A DNA stretch of 64,000 nt. Source: Lonsdalea iberica. GTDB lineage: Bacteria > Pseudomonadota > Gammaproteobacteria > Enterobacterales > Enterobacteriaceae. Shown here piece by piece: positions 17,034-26,232 of the stretch; position 1 is the stretch's first letter; every line of letters begins with the position of its first letter. The notes under the pieces were generated by a model. The model worked only from the letters and a program-made list of their open reading frames with translations. It was not told where the DNA came from and did no database searches. A program made the position numbers and the translations under genes. Where the stretch lies: positions 62,001 through 126,000 of the forward strand of contig NZ_LUTP01000005.1 in the NCBI RefSeq assembly GCF_002111585.1. The letters are read 5' to 3'.

Positions 17034-20000
17034 GTGAAATCACAGCTCACCGCATTTTATCCCCACATCAATGCGTTAATGCTGCGCGACCAGCAGCGGC
17101 TGCGTCGCCGGGTTCAGGGCGCCCTGAAGGTGAAAAATCCTGAAGCTCAAGCGGCCATCGCCAGCGAAATCGAAGCCGATATGGAGACGGCCCGCCAGCG
17201 GGTGGAAAATCGTCGCGCCTCGCTGCCGGCTATCCGCTATCCCGACGCGCTGCCGGTCAGCCAGAAAAAAGACGCCATTATGAAGGCGATTCGCGACCAT
17301 CAGGTGGTGATTGTGGCTGGGGAGACCGGTTCGGGGAAAACAACGCAGCTGCCGAAAATGTGTCTGGAGCTGGGTCGTGGCGTGACGGGCTTGATCGGGC
17401 ACACTCAGCCGCGTCGTTTGGCGGCGCGTACGGTGGCGGATCGTATCGCCGCCGAACTGGAAAACCCGGTTGGCGGCACGGTGGGTTACAAGGTGCGTTT
17501 TAACGATCAGGTTGGCGACAACACGCTGGTCAAACTGATGACGGACGGGATCTTGCTGGCGGAAATTCAGCAAGATCGGCTGTTAATGCAGTACGATACC
17601 ATCATCATCGATGAGGCGCATGAACGTAGCCTTAATATCGACTTTATCCTCGGCTATCTGCGCCAGCTACTGCCTAAGCGGCCCGATCTGAAAGTCATCA
17701 TCACCTCGGCGACGATCGACCCGCAGCGTTTTTCTCGTCACTTTAACCATGCGCCTATCGTCGAAGTTTCCGGCCGCACCTTTCCGGTGGACGTGCGCTA
17801 CCGGCCGGTGGTGGAAGAGGCGGAGGACAGCGACCGCGATCAGTTGCAGGCCATTTTTGACGCGGTGGACGAACTGAGTCACGAAGGTCCGGGCGATATC
17901 CTGATCTTCCTCAGCGGCGAGCGTGAAATTCGCGATACGGCGGATGCGCTGACGCGACGCGATCTGCCGAATACCGAGATATTGCCACTGTATGCCCGCC
18001 TGTCCCATCAGGAGCAAAATCGTGTTTTTCAGTCCCATCACGGCAGGCGTATCGTACTGTCCACCAACGTCGCCGAAACCTCGTTGACGGTGCCGGGAAT
18101 TCGCTATGTGATCGATCCCGGCACGGCGCGGATCAGCCGTTATAGCTACCGAACCAAGGTGCAGCGCCTGCCGATTGAAGCGATTTCTCAGGCATCCGCC
18201 AACCAGCGTAAAGGGCGCTGCGGACGCGTTGCGGCAGGGGTATGTATCCGCCTTTATTCGGAGCAGGACTTTCTGTCGCGCCCAGAGTTTACCGATCCGG
18301 AAATTCTGCGCACCAATTTGGCCTCCGTGATTTTGCAGATGACGTCGCTCGGTCTGGGCGACATTGGCGCATTTCCGTTCGTTGAGGCCCCGGACAGTCG
18401 TCATATACAGGACGGCGTGCGGCTGCTGGAAGAGCTGGGCGCGATCCAGACGGCGGACAACGGTCACTATCGACTGTCTCCGCTGGGTCGACAACTGGCA
18501 CAGTTGCCTATCGATCCCCGATTGGCGCGCATGGTGCTGGAGGCGCAGAAGACACGCTGCGTACGTGAAGTGATGATCGTGACCGCCGCGCTGTCCATTC
18601 AGGATCCGCGCGAACGGCCGCTAGACAAAAAGCAGGCATCGGACGAAAAACACCGTCGTTTCGCTGACAAAGACTCCGACTTCATGGCCTTCGTCAACCT
18701 GTGGAACTATTTGCAGGAGCAGCAGAAAGCGCTCTCGTCGAGCCAGTTCCGCCGCCAGTGCCGCACCGACTTCCTCAACTATTTGCGCGTGCGTGAATGG
18801 CAGGATATCTACACCCAGCTGCGTCAGGCGGTGAAAACGCTGGGGCTGCCGGTCAATAGCGAACCTGCGGACTACCTCAGCCTACACTGCGCGCTGTTAA
18901 CCGGACTGCTGTCTCATATTGGTCAGAAAGACGTAGAGAAGCCGGAGTTCAGCGGTGCGCGCAATATGCGCTTCTCCATTTTCCCCGCCTCAGGTCTGTT
19001 CAAGAAACCGCCTAAATGGACGATGGTCGCCGAGCTGGTGGAAACCAGCCGTCTGTGGGGGCGCATTGCCGCACGTATCGAGCCGGAGTGGGTGGAGCCG
19101 CTGGCACAGCATCTGATTAAACGCAGCTACAGCGATCCGCACTGGGAAAAAGCCCAGGGCGCGGTGATCGCGCAGGAAAAAGTGACGTTGTACGGTCTGC
19201 CTATCGTCACCGCGCGTAAGGTCAACTACGGGCCGATCGATCCCGTGGTCTCGCGGGAGTTGTTCATCCGCCATGCGTTGGTCGAGGGCGACTGGCGCAC
19301 CCGCCATGCGTTTTTCCGCGCCAATCTGAAACTGATGGCCGAGGTTGAAGATCTGGAAAACAAATCCCGCCGCCGCGACATTTTGGTGGACGATGAAACG
19401 CTGTTTGCTTTTTACGACCAGCGGCTGCCGCACGATGTGGTGTCTTCGCGGCATTTCGACGCCTGGTGGAAACAGGCGGAGAAGGAAAATCCCGATCTGC
19501 TCAACTTCGAAAAAACCATGCTGATCAAAGATGGCGCGGGCAGCATCAGCGCGTTGGACTATCCAAACGTCTGGCAGCAGGGCAACCTCAAACTGAAACT
19601 GAGCTATCAGTTCGAGCCGGGCGCCGACGCCGACGGCGTTACCGTGCATATTCCGCTGCCGATCCTCAATCAGGTGCAGGACGAAGGTTTTGAATGGCAG
19701 ATCCCAGGCGTGCGTCGCGATCTGGTGATCGCGCTCATAAAATCGCTGCCCAAGCCGATTCGTCGCAGCTTTGTGCCTGCGCCAAACTATGCCGAAGCCT
19801 TCCTGGCGCGCGCCAAACCGCTGGAACGCGGGTTGTTGGATGCGCTGGAGCGTGAACTGCGTCTGATGACCGGCGTCACCCTTCCTCGGGAAGAGTGGCA
19901 CTGGGAGCAAGTGCCTGAGCATTTGCAGATGACATTTCGCGTTATCGATGAAAAAAATCGCCCGTTGCGTGAGGGAAAATCCCTGAGCGCGCTGAAAGAG

Positions 20001-20921
20001 CAGCTCAAAGAGAAAGTGCAGGAGACGCTGTCCGCCGTGGCGGACGACGGTATCGAACAGAACGATTTACATATATGGAGTTTCGGCGATCTACCGACCC
20101 GCTATGAACAGAAACGCGGCGGCTATGCGGTCAAAGCTTATCCGGCGCTGGTGGATGAGAAGGACAGCGTGGCGATCCGATTATTCGACACGCCGCATGA
20201 GCAGCAGCAAACCATGTGGAAAGGGCTGCGTCGATTGCTGTTGCTGAATATCCCATCGCCGATCAAATACCTGCATGAAAAGCTGCCGAACAAGGCGAAG
20301 CTGGGATTGTACTTCAATCCTTACGGCAAAGTGCTGGACTTGATTGACGACTGCATCGCCTGCGGCGTGGACAAACTGATCGCCGAGGCCGGCGGCCCGG
20401 TGTGGACTGAAGAGGGTTATCAGCGTCTGCACGATAAAGTCCGCGCAGAGTTGAACGATACGGTGGTCGACATCGCCAGTCAGGTGGAGAAAATCCTCAC
20501 TGCGGTCTTCGCCATCAACAAACGTCTGAAAGGGCGGGTGGACATGGCGATGGCGCTGGGCTTGAGCGATATCAAAAGCCAGATGAGCGGTCTGGTGTTC
20601 CGCGGCTTCGTCACGGAAAGCGGTTGGCAGCGTCTGCCGGATGTCCTGCGTTACTTGAACGCGATCGAACGGCGGTTGGATAAGCTGGCCCAGGACGTCC
20701 ACCGCGACCGCGCGCAGATGTTGAAGGTGGAGCAGGTGCGTCAGGCATGGCAGCAGTGGTTGAACAAGCTGCCGCCCGAGCGGCAGGAAGAGGAGCAGGT
20801 CAAAGCCATTCGCTGGATGATCGAGGAACTGCGGGTCAGTTACTTCGCTCAGCAGCTGGGTACGCCTTATCCGATCTCCGATAAGCGCGTGCTCCAGGCG
20901 ATGGCGCAGGTGGCGGAATAA
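17034..20921 (+). CDS. hrpA: HrpA, DEAH-box ATP-dependent RNA helicase
   Basis: A 1295-residue DEAH-box helicase that in E. coli resolves stalled or collided ribosomes. Walker A GETGSGKT lies at 96-103, followed by IIDEAHERS and TSATID, then the helicase C, HA2, OB-fold and DUF3418 regions. Start is GTG at 17034 after TAAGGA. The name means helicase-related protein; it is unrelated to the type III secretion pilin, also called HrpA, expected beyond the right edge of this window. Full length and well conserved. Confidence 0.97.
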   Translation: MKSQLTAFYPHINALMLRDQQRLRRRVQGALKVKNPEAQAAIASEIEADMETARQRVENRRASLPAIRYPDALPVSQKKDAIMKAIRDHQVVIVAGETGSGKTTQLPKMCLELGRGVTGLIGHTQPRRLAARTVADRIAAELENPVGGTVGYKVRFNDQVGDNTLVKLMTDGILLAEIQQDRLLMQYDTIIIDEAHERSLNIDFILGYLRQLLPKRPDLKVIITSATIDPQRFSRHFNHAPIVEVSGRTFPVDVRYRPVVEEAEDSDRDQLQAIFDAVDELSHEGPGDILIFLSGEREIRDTADALTRRDLPNTEILPLYARLSHQEQNRVFQSHHGRRIVLSTNVAETSLTVPGIRYVIDPGTARISRYSYRTKVQRLPIEAISQASANQRKGRCGRVAAGVCIRLYSEQDFLSRPEFTDPEILRTNLASVILQMTSLGLGDIGAFPFVEAPDSRHIQDGVRLLEELGAIQTADNGHYRLSPLGRQLAQLPIDPRLARMVLEAQKTRCVREVMIVTAALSIQDPRERPLDKKQASDEKHRRFADKDSDFMAFVNLWNYLQEQQKALSSSQFRRQCRTDFLNYLRVREWQDIYTQLRQAVKTLGLPVNSEPADYLSLHCALLTGLLSHIGQKDVEKPEFSGARNMRFSIFPASGLFKKPPKWTMVAELVETSRLWGRIAARIEPEWVEPLAQHLIKRSYSDPHWEKAQGAVIAQEKVTLYGLPIVTARKVNYGPIDPVVSRELFIRHALVEGDWRTRHAFFRANLKLMAEVEDLENKSRRRDILVDDETLFAFYDQRLPHDVVSSRHFDAWWKQAEKENPDLLNFEKTMLIKDGAGSISALDYPNVWQQGNLKLKLSYQFEPGADADGVTVHIPLPILNQVQDEGFEWQIPGVRRDLVIALIKSLPKPIRRSFVPAPNYAEAFLARAKPLERGLLDALERELRLMTGVTLPREEWHWEQVPEHLQMTFRVIDEKNRPLREGKSLSALKEQLKEKVQETLSAVADDGIEQNDLHIWSFGDLPTRYEQKRGGYAVKAYPALVDEKDSVAIRLFDTPHEQQQTMWKGLRRLLLLNIPSPIKYLHEKLPNKAKLGLYFNPYGKVLDLIDDCIACGVDKLIAEAGGPVWTEEGYQRLHDKVRAELNDTVVDIASQVEKILTAVFAINKRLKGRVDMAMALGLSDIKSQMSGLVFRGFVTESGWQRLPDVLRYLNAIERRLDKLAQDVHRDRAQMLKVEQVRQAWQQWLNKLPPERQEEEQVKAIRWMIEELRVSYFAQQLGTPYPISDKRVLQAMAQVAE

Positions 20922-20933
20922 CGCGACGGCTTA

Positions 20934-20976
20934 CCGGACGCCGCTAAGCGTCAGGCAGGCCTAGCGTCCGGTTTTT
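20934..20976 (+). terminator. hrpA terminator
   Basis: CCGGACGC (20934-20941) pairs with GCGTCCGG (20964-20971), followed directly by TTTTT. The 22-base loop covers the stop region of the convergent ecsC-family gene. Confidence 0.65.
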
Positions 20977-21786
20977 AATGCCCTGATAGGCCGTTTTAAC
21001 CTCTTCTTCACCGTATTTCAGCTCCAGACGTTTGACTGTGAAATGCCCCTTGGCCATATTTTGATAATGCCGTGTGAAGAGCGTATTGATGGTCGCGCCG
21101 CTGGCGGCGCCAATCACCGGTATGATCTGCGCCGCCATTTTCTGCGTCAGCGTCACGCCGAACCGGGCGGCGACCGCGTCAATCACCTTCGCCAGAATCG
21201 ACGCCGCGTGGCGTGAACTCACCGTGCGCGTCGATCCTTTCTTACTGACTAATGCCATCAACTCGCGTGATGCATGACGAGTGATGTCGGACAGAATGGC
21301 GCGTGACGCGTAATAGCCTGAGTCCGTCGGGTCTAGCGTTTTCTCCCGCCCCCCCAGAGCGAAGACTTCGACACAGGCGCTTTTGACGTCTTCATCCGCC
21401 AGCGAAAACCCTTCGCTGCGGGCGATATCCGCCACCGCGCGCATCATGATGGTCGTGCTGATGGGCATTTCCACCAGCAGTCCAGCCATCCCAAAGAATC
21501 CAGATATCGCGCCGGACGTGGCGGCGGCAACCCGGTGCAGCCCTTGAGACGGCGCGTGGTGAGGGTCATCTCCCAGTGTATAGAGCGCGGCATCCACCGC
21601 TTTATGCAGCGCGGCTCGGACGCTCTGCTGTATTTTACGTTGCAGACTCTGCGGCAGCCTCGCCAGACTCCAGGTCAACGGCTTTCCGATCGCATCGGCG
21701 ATTTGCAGCGTCAGCGCCGGGGCTTCGAGTAGAGTGACGGCCCGCTGGAGCGCACGCAGATCGTCGGGGTGTTCAATGAGGGTCAT
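20944..21786 (-). CDS. EcsC family protein
   Basis: A 280-residue protein of the EcsC family, named after a Bacillus gene next to an ABC transporter. It has a hydrophobic glycine-rich stretch (GAISGFFGMAGLLVEMPIST) and the conserved EVFALGGRE and IPVIGAASGATINTLFTRHYQ segments. It is probably membrane-associated. The biochemical role is unknown in enterobacteria. It is a single gene convergent with hrpA. Confidence 0.82.
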   Translation of the reverse strand: MTLIEHPDDLRALQRAVTLLEAPALTLQIADAIGKPLTWSLARLPQSLQRKIQQSVRAALHKAVDAALYTLGDDPHHAPSQGLHRVAAATSGAISGFFGMAGLLVEMPISTTIMMRAVADIARSEGFSLADEDVKSACVEVFALGGREKTLDPTDSGYYASRAILSDITRHASRELMALVSKKGSTRTVSSRHAASILAKVIDAVAARFGVTLTQKMAAQIIPVIGAASGATINTLFTRHYQNMAKGHFTVKRLELKYGEEEVKTAYQGIKNRTLGLPDA

Positions 21787-21945
21787 GAGCAGCTCGCATT
21801 ATGGCGGAGAGTGATCTAGGTGTAATAAATGATGCTGGAATTTGCAACGTGAAGACGGTTGTTATCTGCCGCGACTCAATATAGGCTGAGTGTTTTTAAA
21901 TGCACTTAAAATGCATGAATACCTACTTACTTGAGGGGGGATTCT

Positions 21946-22269
21946 ATGATAGTCAGAACCTGGCACGGCTGCGTGCCCCTCGAACATGCGGAGGGATTCG
22001 CCCGCCACTTGCAGCGTACCGGCGTCGATCATTCACGAAGCGTTCAGGGCAACTGCGGCGCGGAAGTGCAGCGGATGAGCCAGGGCGCCCATGCGCACTT
22101 TTTTTTGGCGACCTACTGGAAAGACCTGTCCGCTATCAAGGTTTTTGCGGGGGAAGACTACCCGCTGGCTGTGACTTACCCTGACGACGAACAGTTCGGG
22201 TTGATTTCAGATCCGTTGGTGCTTCACCATGAGATAGCGGACATCCAACCGCTATTGCCGTCAACCTGA
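21946..22269 (+). CDS. Small ABM-like (dimeric alpha-beta barrel) protein
   Basis: A 107-residue protein resembling antibiotic-biosynthesis-monooxygenase-type ferredoxin-like barrels, with the typical opening IVRTWHGCVPLEHAEGFARHL and the middle HFFLATYWKDLSAIKVFAG. The start ATG at 21946 has GAGGGGGG upstream; an in-frame TTG at 21931 lies in that ribosome-binding site. Such proteins can be heme- or quinol-modifying enzymes or have no known activity. It is convergent with ydgD, meeting it end to end. Function is unknown. Confidence 0.75.
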   Translation: MIVRTWHGCVPLEHAEGFARHLQRTGVDHSRSVQGNCGAEVQRMSQGAHAHFFLATYWKDLSAIKVFAGEDYPLAVTYPDDEQFGLISDPLVLHHEIADIQPLLPST

Positions 22270-23085
22270 TCATGGAGCAGGGCGCTGAGACAACACATCC
22301 AGCGACTGGCGGATGGCCGTGACGGCGACCGCCTGATTATCCGCACGATCCCGCTCGCTGGCATCCGGCGCGGAGCTTTGAATCGCCGCCAGCGCCCAGC
22401 TATCTCCCGTTTTCAGCATCAGCGGCGAGCCGCTGTCGCCAGGCAGTGTGTCGCAGCGGTGCGTCAATACCGCCTGATTTTTCCACCCGGTGACAAGGCA
22501 GTCCTGATGCCGATACAGCGTATCGGGGTGATCTTCAGGATAGCCAGCCTGCGTCACCTTGCGGCCCTGTTTCTTCAACGACGATTTGAGATCCTGCGCA
22601 TCCCCTTGCCATAGCGGGAGCGGCGCAATGCCCGGCGGCGTTTTTTCCAGCCGAATTAACGCATAGTCTAACGGCGCCGCTGAAGGAGGGACGATCCAAC
22701 CGTCGCCGTCCGCCTTGAGCTGTTTCGCCAGCTGCTTATTAACCATCGCTTCCAGCTGGTGCGTTTCAAATTTCCAGCCCGACGGCGTGGCGTGAAAACG
22801 CAGCGCCACCGGCTTGTCGGCGACGCCCGGCGGCGCCAGCACGCAGTGTCCGGCGGTGAGCGCAAGATGCGGCGAGATCAGCGTCGCCGTGCAGAGATTG
22901 CCGCTAGCGGTCTCTACCTGACCAATGGCCTGCCACGGCCATTGCGCGGTATCCGGTACGGTATCGCGGTCATCATGGTTAAAGAACAGAATGCGTTGCT
23001 GCTGGAGAACGTCTTTGGGCGGGGTGGCGTTGACGCCCGTCGACAACAGGGTGATAGAACAGAGCAGCCAGGCCGATATGCGCAT
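22270..23085 (-). CDS. ydgD: YdgD-like periplasmic trypsin-type serine protease
   Basis: A 271-residue S1-family protease with signal peptide ([20 protein letters not shown]). The catalytic triad can be seen: His in LTAGHC, Asp in PLDYALIRL, Ser in LPGDSGSPL. In E. coli ydgD lies next to asr, as here, with the tiny ydgU between. The start ATG at 23085 is preceded by AAAGG; an in-frame TTG at 23106 is unlikely. Substrate unknown. Confidence 0.88.
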   Translation of the reverse strand: MRISAWLLCSITLLSTGVNATPPKDVLQQQRILFFNHDDRDTVPDTAQWPWQAIGQVETASGNLCTATLISPHLALTAGHCVLAPPGVADKPVALRFHATPSGWKFETHQLEAMVNKQLAKQLKADGDGWIVPPSAAPLDYALIRLEKTPPGIAPLPLWQGDAQDLKSSLKKQGRKVTQAGYPEDHPDTLYRHQDCLVTGWKNQAVLTHRCDTLPGDSGSPLMLKTGDSWALAAIQSSAPDASERDRADNQAVAVTAIRQSLDVLSQRPAP

Positions 23086-23262
23086 GAAATAATTCGCCTT
23101 TAACAAAAAAATTTTCTGTTAACAGTATGGTTAACTTCCCCGATTTTGGAAACGATGTACAAAAATTCAGAGCTGAGCAGGGCGACGGTGTTTTCGGCGT
23201 TGGCGGACGGGCGGGCTGAACGCGCTATCGTGGTGTCGAAAACGCTATTAAATGATCGAAAG

Positions 23263-23346
23263 TCAGAAAAAAAACAGCATGATGATCAACGCGCCGAGGA
23301 GCAGAAGCGATAATACAATTTCAAAGGAGTAACGACGAAACATCAT
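23263..23346 (-). CDS. ydgU: YdgU-like 27-residue membrane protein
   Basis: A 27-codon gene too short for most annotation pipelines. It reads MMFRRYSFEIVLSLLLLGAL followed by seven hydrophobic residues: a single membrane span with a basic N-terminus. GGAG lies eight bases before the ATG. From memory, E. coli YdgU is also 27 residues, shares the RYxFExxL...ALI pattern, and lies between asr and ydgD, the same place as here. It is a small inner-membrane protein reported as acid-responsive. It is probably transcribed with asr by read-through. Role unknown. Confidence 0.75.
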   Translation of the reverse strand: MMFRRYSFEIVLSLLLLGALIIMLFFF

Positions 23347-23466
23347 CTTGGCTCCATGAAATCGACGCCCGCTGAATGGGGTGCCGGACGGTTGATAAAC
23401 GCGCCTTTGACTCAACATGATAAAACCACTCGTGCAGGAATCTATTTCTATATCAGACCATTATTT

Positions 23467-23494
23467 CAAAATAGATCCCCGCTCGCGCGGGGAT
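23467..23494 (-). terminator. asr terminator (minus strand)
   Basis: On the minus strand ATCCCCGC-gcga-GCGGGGAT is a perfect 8-bp stem with a 4-base loop, followed by ctaTTTT. It lies 30 bases after the asr stop, ahead of ydgU, so ydgU would be reached only by read-through. Confidence 0.7.
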
Positions 23495-23523
23495 TGAGTC
23501 TGGTGCTGGACGTGACCGATGAC

Positions 23524-23871
23524 TTATGCAGCCGGAGTTGCTACGGCTTTTTTGGCTTTCTTCACGTGTTTTTTAGCGGCCTGCGCTTTCTGCGTCGCTG
23601 GTTTTTTGACATGTTTTTTCTTGGCGGCCTGAGCTTTCTGGGCCGGTGCTACCGCTTTTTTCTTAGCCGCTTTTTTCGTAGCCTGAGCTTTCTGCTCGGT
23701 TGCTTTCTTCGCCTGTTTTTTCACGTGCTTTTTGGCGTGTTCGGCTTTGGTCTGCGTGGTGGTCGTTGTCGTGGGTGCGTTTGCAGCAGGCGCGGCGGTG
23801 GTGTCAGCTGCAAAAGCGACAGAGGACAGACCCAGTGTTGCGCCAGCGATCATCACTAATACTTTATTCAT
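23524..23871 (-). CDS. asr: Asr, acid shock protein
   Basis: A 115-residue periplasmic protein with a signal peptide ([21 protein letters not shown]). A Thr/Ala-rich segment and a very basic repeat region follow, where QKAQAAKK and KHVKK units recur three or more times. Asr is strongly induced by low pH in E. coli and is activated through RstA/PhoP-type regulation; the basic repeats may buffer or shield periplasmic components. I chose ATG 23871 over the ATG two codons upstream by comparison with E. coli. rstBA is immediately upstream. Confidence 0.93.
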   Translation of the reverse strand: MNKVLVMIAGATLGLSSVAFAADTTAAPAANAPTTTTTTQTKAEHAKKHVKKQAKKATEQKAQATKKAAKKKAVAPAQKAQAAKKKHVKKPATQKAQAAKKHVKKAKKAVATPAA

Positions 23872-23945
23872 TATCAATTCCTCATTGTCCGTTTACGTTC
23901 GAACCCCAGTGTTGGGCCGATGTAAGGAGAATAGGGAATGATGCG

Positions 23946-25301
23946 CTAACGGTCTGTGAGTGTTTGGTTTCCGCGTGTAACGGTTTGTACAACGTTAGCT
24001 CCCAACATGTCTGCCGCCGCCGCGCTGGCGACGACGGGCCAGAGAAACGTCATTTTGGCGCCGCCTAATGTGCTGGACTCCGCGCGAATAGTGCCGCCGT
24101 AGGCGCGAACAATCGCGTGGACGATAGCCAGCCCCAGCCCACAGCCGCCGCTGCTGTTCTCAATTCCCGCTTCCAGCCGCACGAATGGCTCGAAGATGCT
24201 CTCCCGGTCCTGGGGGGCAATGCCGGGGCCATCATCCTCTACCTGGAGACAGGCGAAGCCGCGATCGCGCGTCAGTCCCACGCGAATGCTATGTTGGGAG
24301 AAGCGCAGCGCGTTATTGACCAGATTATTCAGCACGCGCTCCATCAGTCGCAGGTCCACGTAGCCGAAGTGCTGATGGCGGGGCGCGTTCAGCTCCAGCC
24401 TCTTGTCGGCATGGACCAGACGAAAGTCTGCTATCCGCTGCTCCAGCCACTGGGAAAGATCGATCTCTTCAAGATGCAACGTCACCTGAGGGCGGTCCAG
24501 CCGGGCGTAGGTCAGCAGTTCGTCAATGAGAGACTCTAACTGGCCGATATCCCGATTAAGCGCCTCTTGCTCGTCTTCCGGCAGGTTTTCGCTCATCGCG
24601 AGACGATAACGCAGACGCACCAGCGGCGTGCGTAGTTCATGCGCGATATTGTCAATAAGCTGTTTTTTGCTGGCGATCAGCCGATTGAGGTTGTCTGCCA
24701 TCAGGTTGAACGCCACGCCCAGACGAAAGAGGCTGGACGTATTATCGAAGTGGGTGCGCTCCTCCAGATGACCGTCACCGAGCCGCTGCGCCGCGTTTTC
24801 CAATTGCAACATCGCCTTCCAGTGCGGCCGTATCCATAAAAAGACCGGCAGCGCCAGAGAAAGCCCGATGAGGACCAGCATCAGCAGGTTCAGCAACCGC
24901 ATTTCGTGCAGGAAAAACAGGTAGGGGATCGGGCCGACCGCCAGCACATAGTGACTGCGGGGAATGCGCTGTATGAACGTGTATTCGTCATCCAGTGCGA
25001 TGATTTCGCCCTGCGTCAGGCGCTGTTGCGCCTTGTTGCTGAGCTTGTATTTATTCATCGGCTCGATGTGCATTTTGAACGACAGATTGAGGTCCATCTG
25101 ACTGAGGGTTTTGTGCCACTCGCGCGGCGGCAGGGTGCGCAGTTCGTTGCGGATCAGATAGAGCGAGCTTTTCATCAGGTCGTCCATCGATTGACGTCCC
25201 GCGCGTTCTGCCGTGGCTTTGTAGACCAACCCGACCAGCAGGGTCATGACCAGAAAGCTGGCGAACAACAAAAGAAAGAACTGAATGAACAGTTTTTTCA
25301 T
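23946..25301 (-). CDS. rstB: RstB, sensor histidine kinase
   Basis: A 451-residue inner-membrane histidine kinase: N-terminal membrane span, periplasmic domain (about 35-130), second span, HAMP domain, then HisKA with the phosphorylated H221 in DNIAHELRTPL and the ATPase domain (NLVNNALRFS, DDGPGIAP, GCGLGLAIV). It phosphorylates RstA, whose gene overlaps upstream by 4 bases (ATGA). It is longer than the E. coli protein (433) by a C-terminal tail. That tail carries a sequence resembling an RstA site. Confidence 0.95.
   Translation of the reverse strand: MKKLFIQFFLLLFASFLVMTLLVGLVYKATAERAGRQSMDDLMKSSLYLIRNELRTLPPREWHKTLSQMDLNLSFKMHIEPMNKYKLSNKAQQRLTQGEIIALDDEYTFIQRIPRSHYVLAVGPIPYLFFLHEMRLLNLLMLVLIGLSLALPVFLWIRPHWKAMLQLENAAQRLGDGHLEERTHFDNTSSLFRLGVAFNLMADNLNRLIASKKQLIDNIAHELRTPLVRLRYRLAMSENLPEDEQEALNRDIGQLESLIDELLTYARLDRPQVTLHLEEIDLSQWLEQRIADFRLVHADKRLELNAPRHQHFGYVDLRLMERVLNNLVNNALRFSQHSIRVGLTRDRGFACLQVEDDGPGIAPQDRESIFEPFVRLEAGIENSSGGCGLGLAIVHAIVRAYGGTIRAESSTLGGAKMTFLWPVVASAAAADMLGANVVQTVTRGNQTLTDR
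23976..23989 (-). promoter_or_regulatory. Candidate RstA box upstream of asr
   Basis: On the minus strand TACAAACCGTTACA matches the RstA consensus TACATNTNGTTACA in 10 of 12 defined positions. It lies in the last codons of rstB, about 105 bases before the asr start codon. asr is an RstA target in E. coli. Confidence 0.5.
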
Positions 25302-26029
25302 GGCGCGTGGGTCTCCCAGGCGTTGGGCGCGAACAGATAACCTTTGTTACGGATGGTTTTGATTCGCACCGCCTCCGGCGCCGTATCGTACAGTTTCTTG
25401 CGCAGGCGGGAGATGGCCACATCGATGCTGCGATCCATGCCATCGTAGCTGACGCCGCGCAGGTTTTTGAGCAGCGCATCGCGGTCCATGATGTGTCCGG
25501 CGTGGGTAGCCAGCTGCCACAGCAGGTCGAAATCGGCCGTCGACAGGGTGATGTCCTCGCCGGCCAGCATAACCTGACGATTCACCGGATCAATACACAG
25601 CAGACCGAAGTTTAGCGACTTGTGTACCTGTACTGTTGCGCTGGTGTCCAGCGTCGGCTGGGGCGGGGTGGCGTACTGGCGGAAGTGCAGACGCAGACGC
25701 GCCAGCAGTACGGCGGGAGGCGTGGTTTTCAGAATGTAGTCGTCGGCGCCCATTTCCAGCGCAAGAATATGGTTCATGTCGCTGTCCAGTGAGGTCAGCA
25801 GCACGATGGGGCCAGAGAAACAAGGGCGCAGCTCGCGGCACAGCGTCATTCCGTCTTTGCCCGGCAGCATGATATCCAGCAAAACCAGATCGGGTTTATT
25901 CTGCTCGATTACCGCCAAGGCGTTATCGCCGCGCGGCTCAATGCGCACATCAATATCGTGTTTGCCCAGATAGGCGGCAATCAGTTTTCCCACTTCGGGA
26001 TCGTCTTCAACAAAAACAATCTTATACAT
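25298..26029 (-). CDS. rstA: RstA, OmpR-family response regulator
   Basis: A 243-residue response regulator: receiver domain with phospho-acceptor D52 (LVLLDIMLPGKDG), conserved acidic pair near D9-D10 and a lysine in YILKTTPP, then a winged-helix DNA-binding domain ending RIKTIRNKGYLF. It pairs with RstB and in E. coli regulates asr and acid-tolerance genes under PhoP control. It is the first gene of rstA-rstB, with asr next. Three 10-bp-spaced GTCACC-like repeats lie upstream of it. Confidence 0.95.
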   Translation of the reverse strand: MYKIVFVEDDPEVGKLIAAYLGKHDIDVRIEPRGDNALAVIEQNKPDLVLLDIMLPGKDGMTLCRELRPCFSGPIVLLTSLDSDMNHILALEMGADDYILKTTPPAVLLARLRLHFRQYATPPQPTLDTSATVQVHKSLNFGLLCIDPVNRQVMLAGEDITLSTADFDLLWQLATHAGHIMDRDALLKNLRGVSYDGMDRSIDVAISRLRKKLYDTAPEAVRIKTIRNKGYLFAPNAWETHAP

Positions 26030-26071
26030 ACCGTCGAACTCTTTTTGTTAATCGGCTACAGCATAGCGCGC

Positions 26072-26097
26072 GTCACCTTTTGTCACCATGTGTCAAG
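26072..26097 (-). promoter_or_regulatory. Tandem 10-bp repeats upstream of rstA
   Basis: Plus-strand GTCACC at 26072, GTCACC at 26082 and GTCAAG at 26092 repeat exactly every 10 bases, 43-68 bases ahead of the rstA start codon. Response regulators of the OmpR family bind such same-face direct repeats. The sequence is not the usual PhoP or RstA box, so the binding protein is not known. Confidence 0.35.
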
Positions 26098-26190
26098 CGT
26101 AAGCGGGTGTTAAAAGCCCTCGACCAGATGGAAGCCGGTGAGCAGAAAAAGGGTATTCAGAGTGAGTGATAGCGGGATGAGGGTGAAGAA

Positions 26191-26216
26191 ACCGGCCAGT
26201 TTTAGGGCTGGCCGGT
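26191..26216 (-). terminator. dauA terminator (minus strand)
   Basis: ACCGGCCAG-N8-CTGGCCGGT, a perfect 9-bp stem, followed on the minus strand by TTCTTC. It starts 17 bases after the dauA stop. Confidence 0.65.
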
Positions 26217-26232
26217 GAAGGGAAGACAGCGA

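Noticed and set aside
17034-20921. hrpA taken as part of the type III secretion cluster
   Set aside because: The protein is a 1295-residue DEAH-box RNA helicase; the T3SS pilin HrpA is a small secreted protein and would lie beyond the right edge.
23475-23494. CCCCGC-TCGC-GCGGGG resembling the core of a type I-E CRISPR repeat
   Set aside because: It occurs once, with no spacing pattern and no cas genes; it is the asr terminator stem followed by T-rich sequence on the minus strand.
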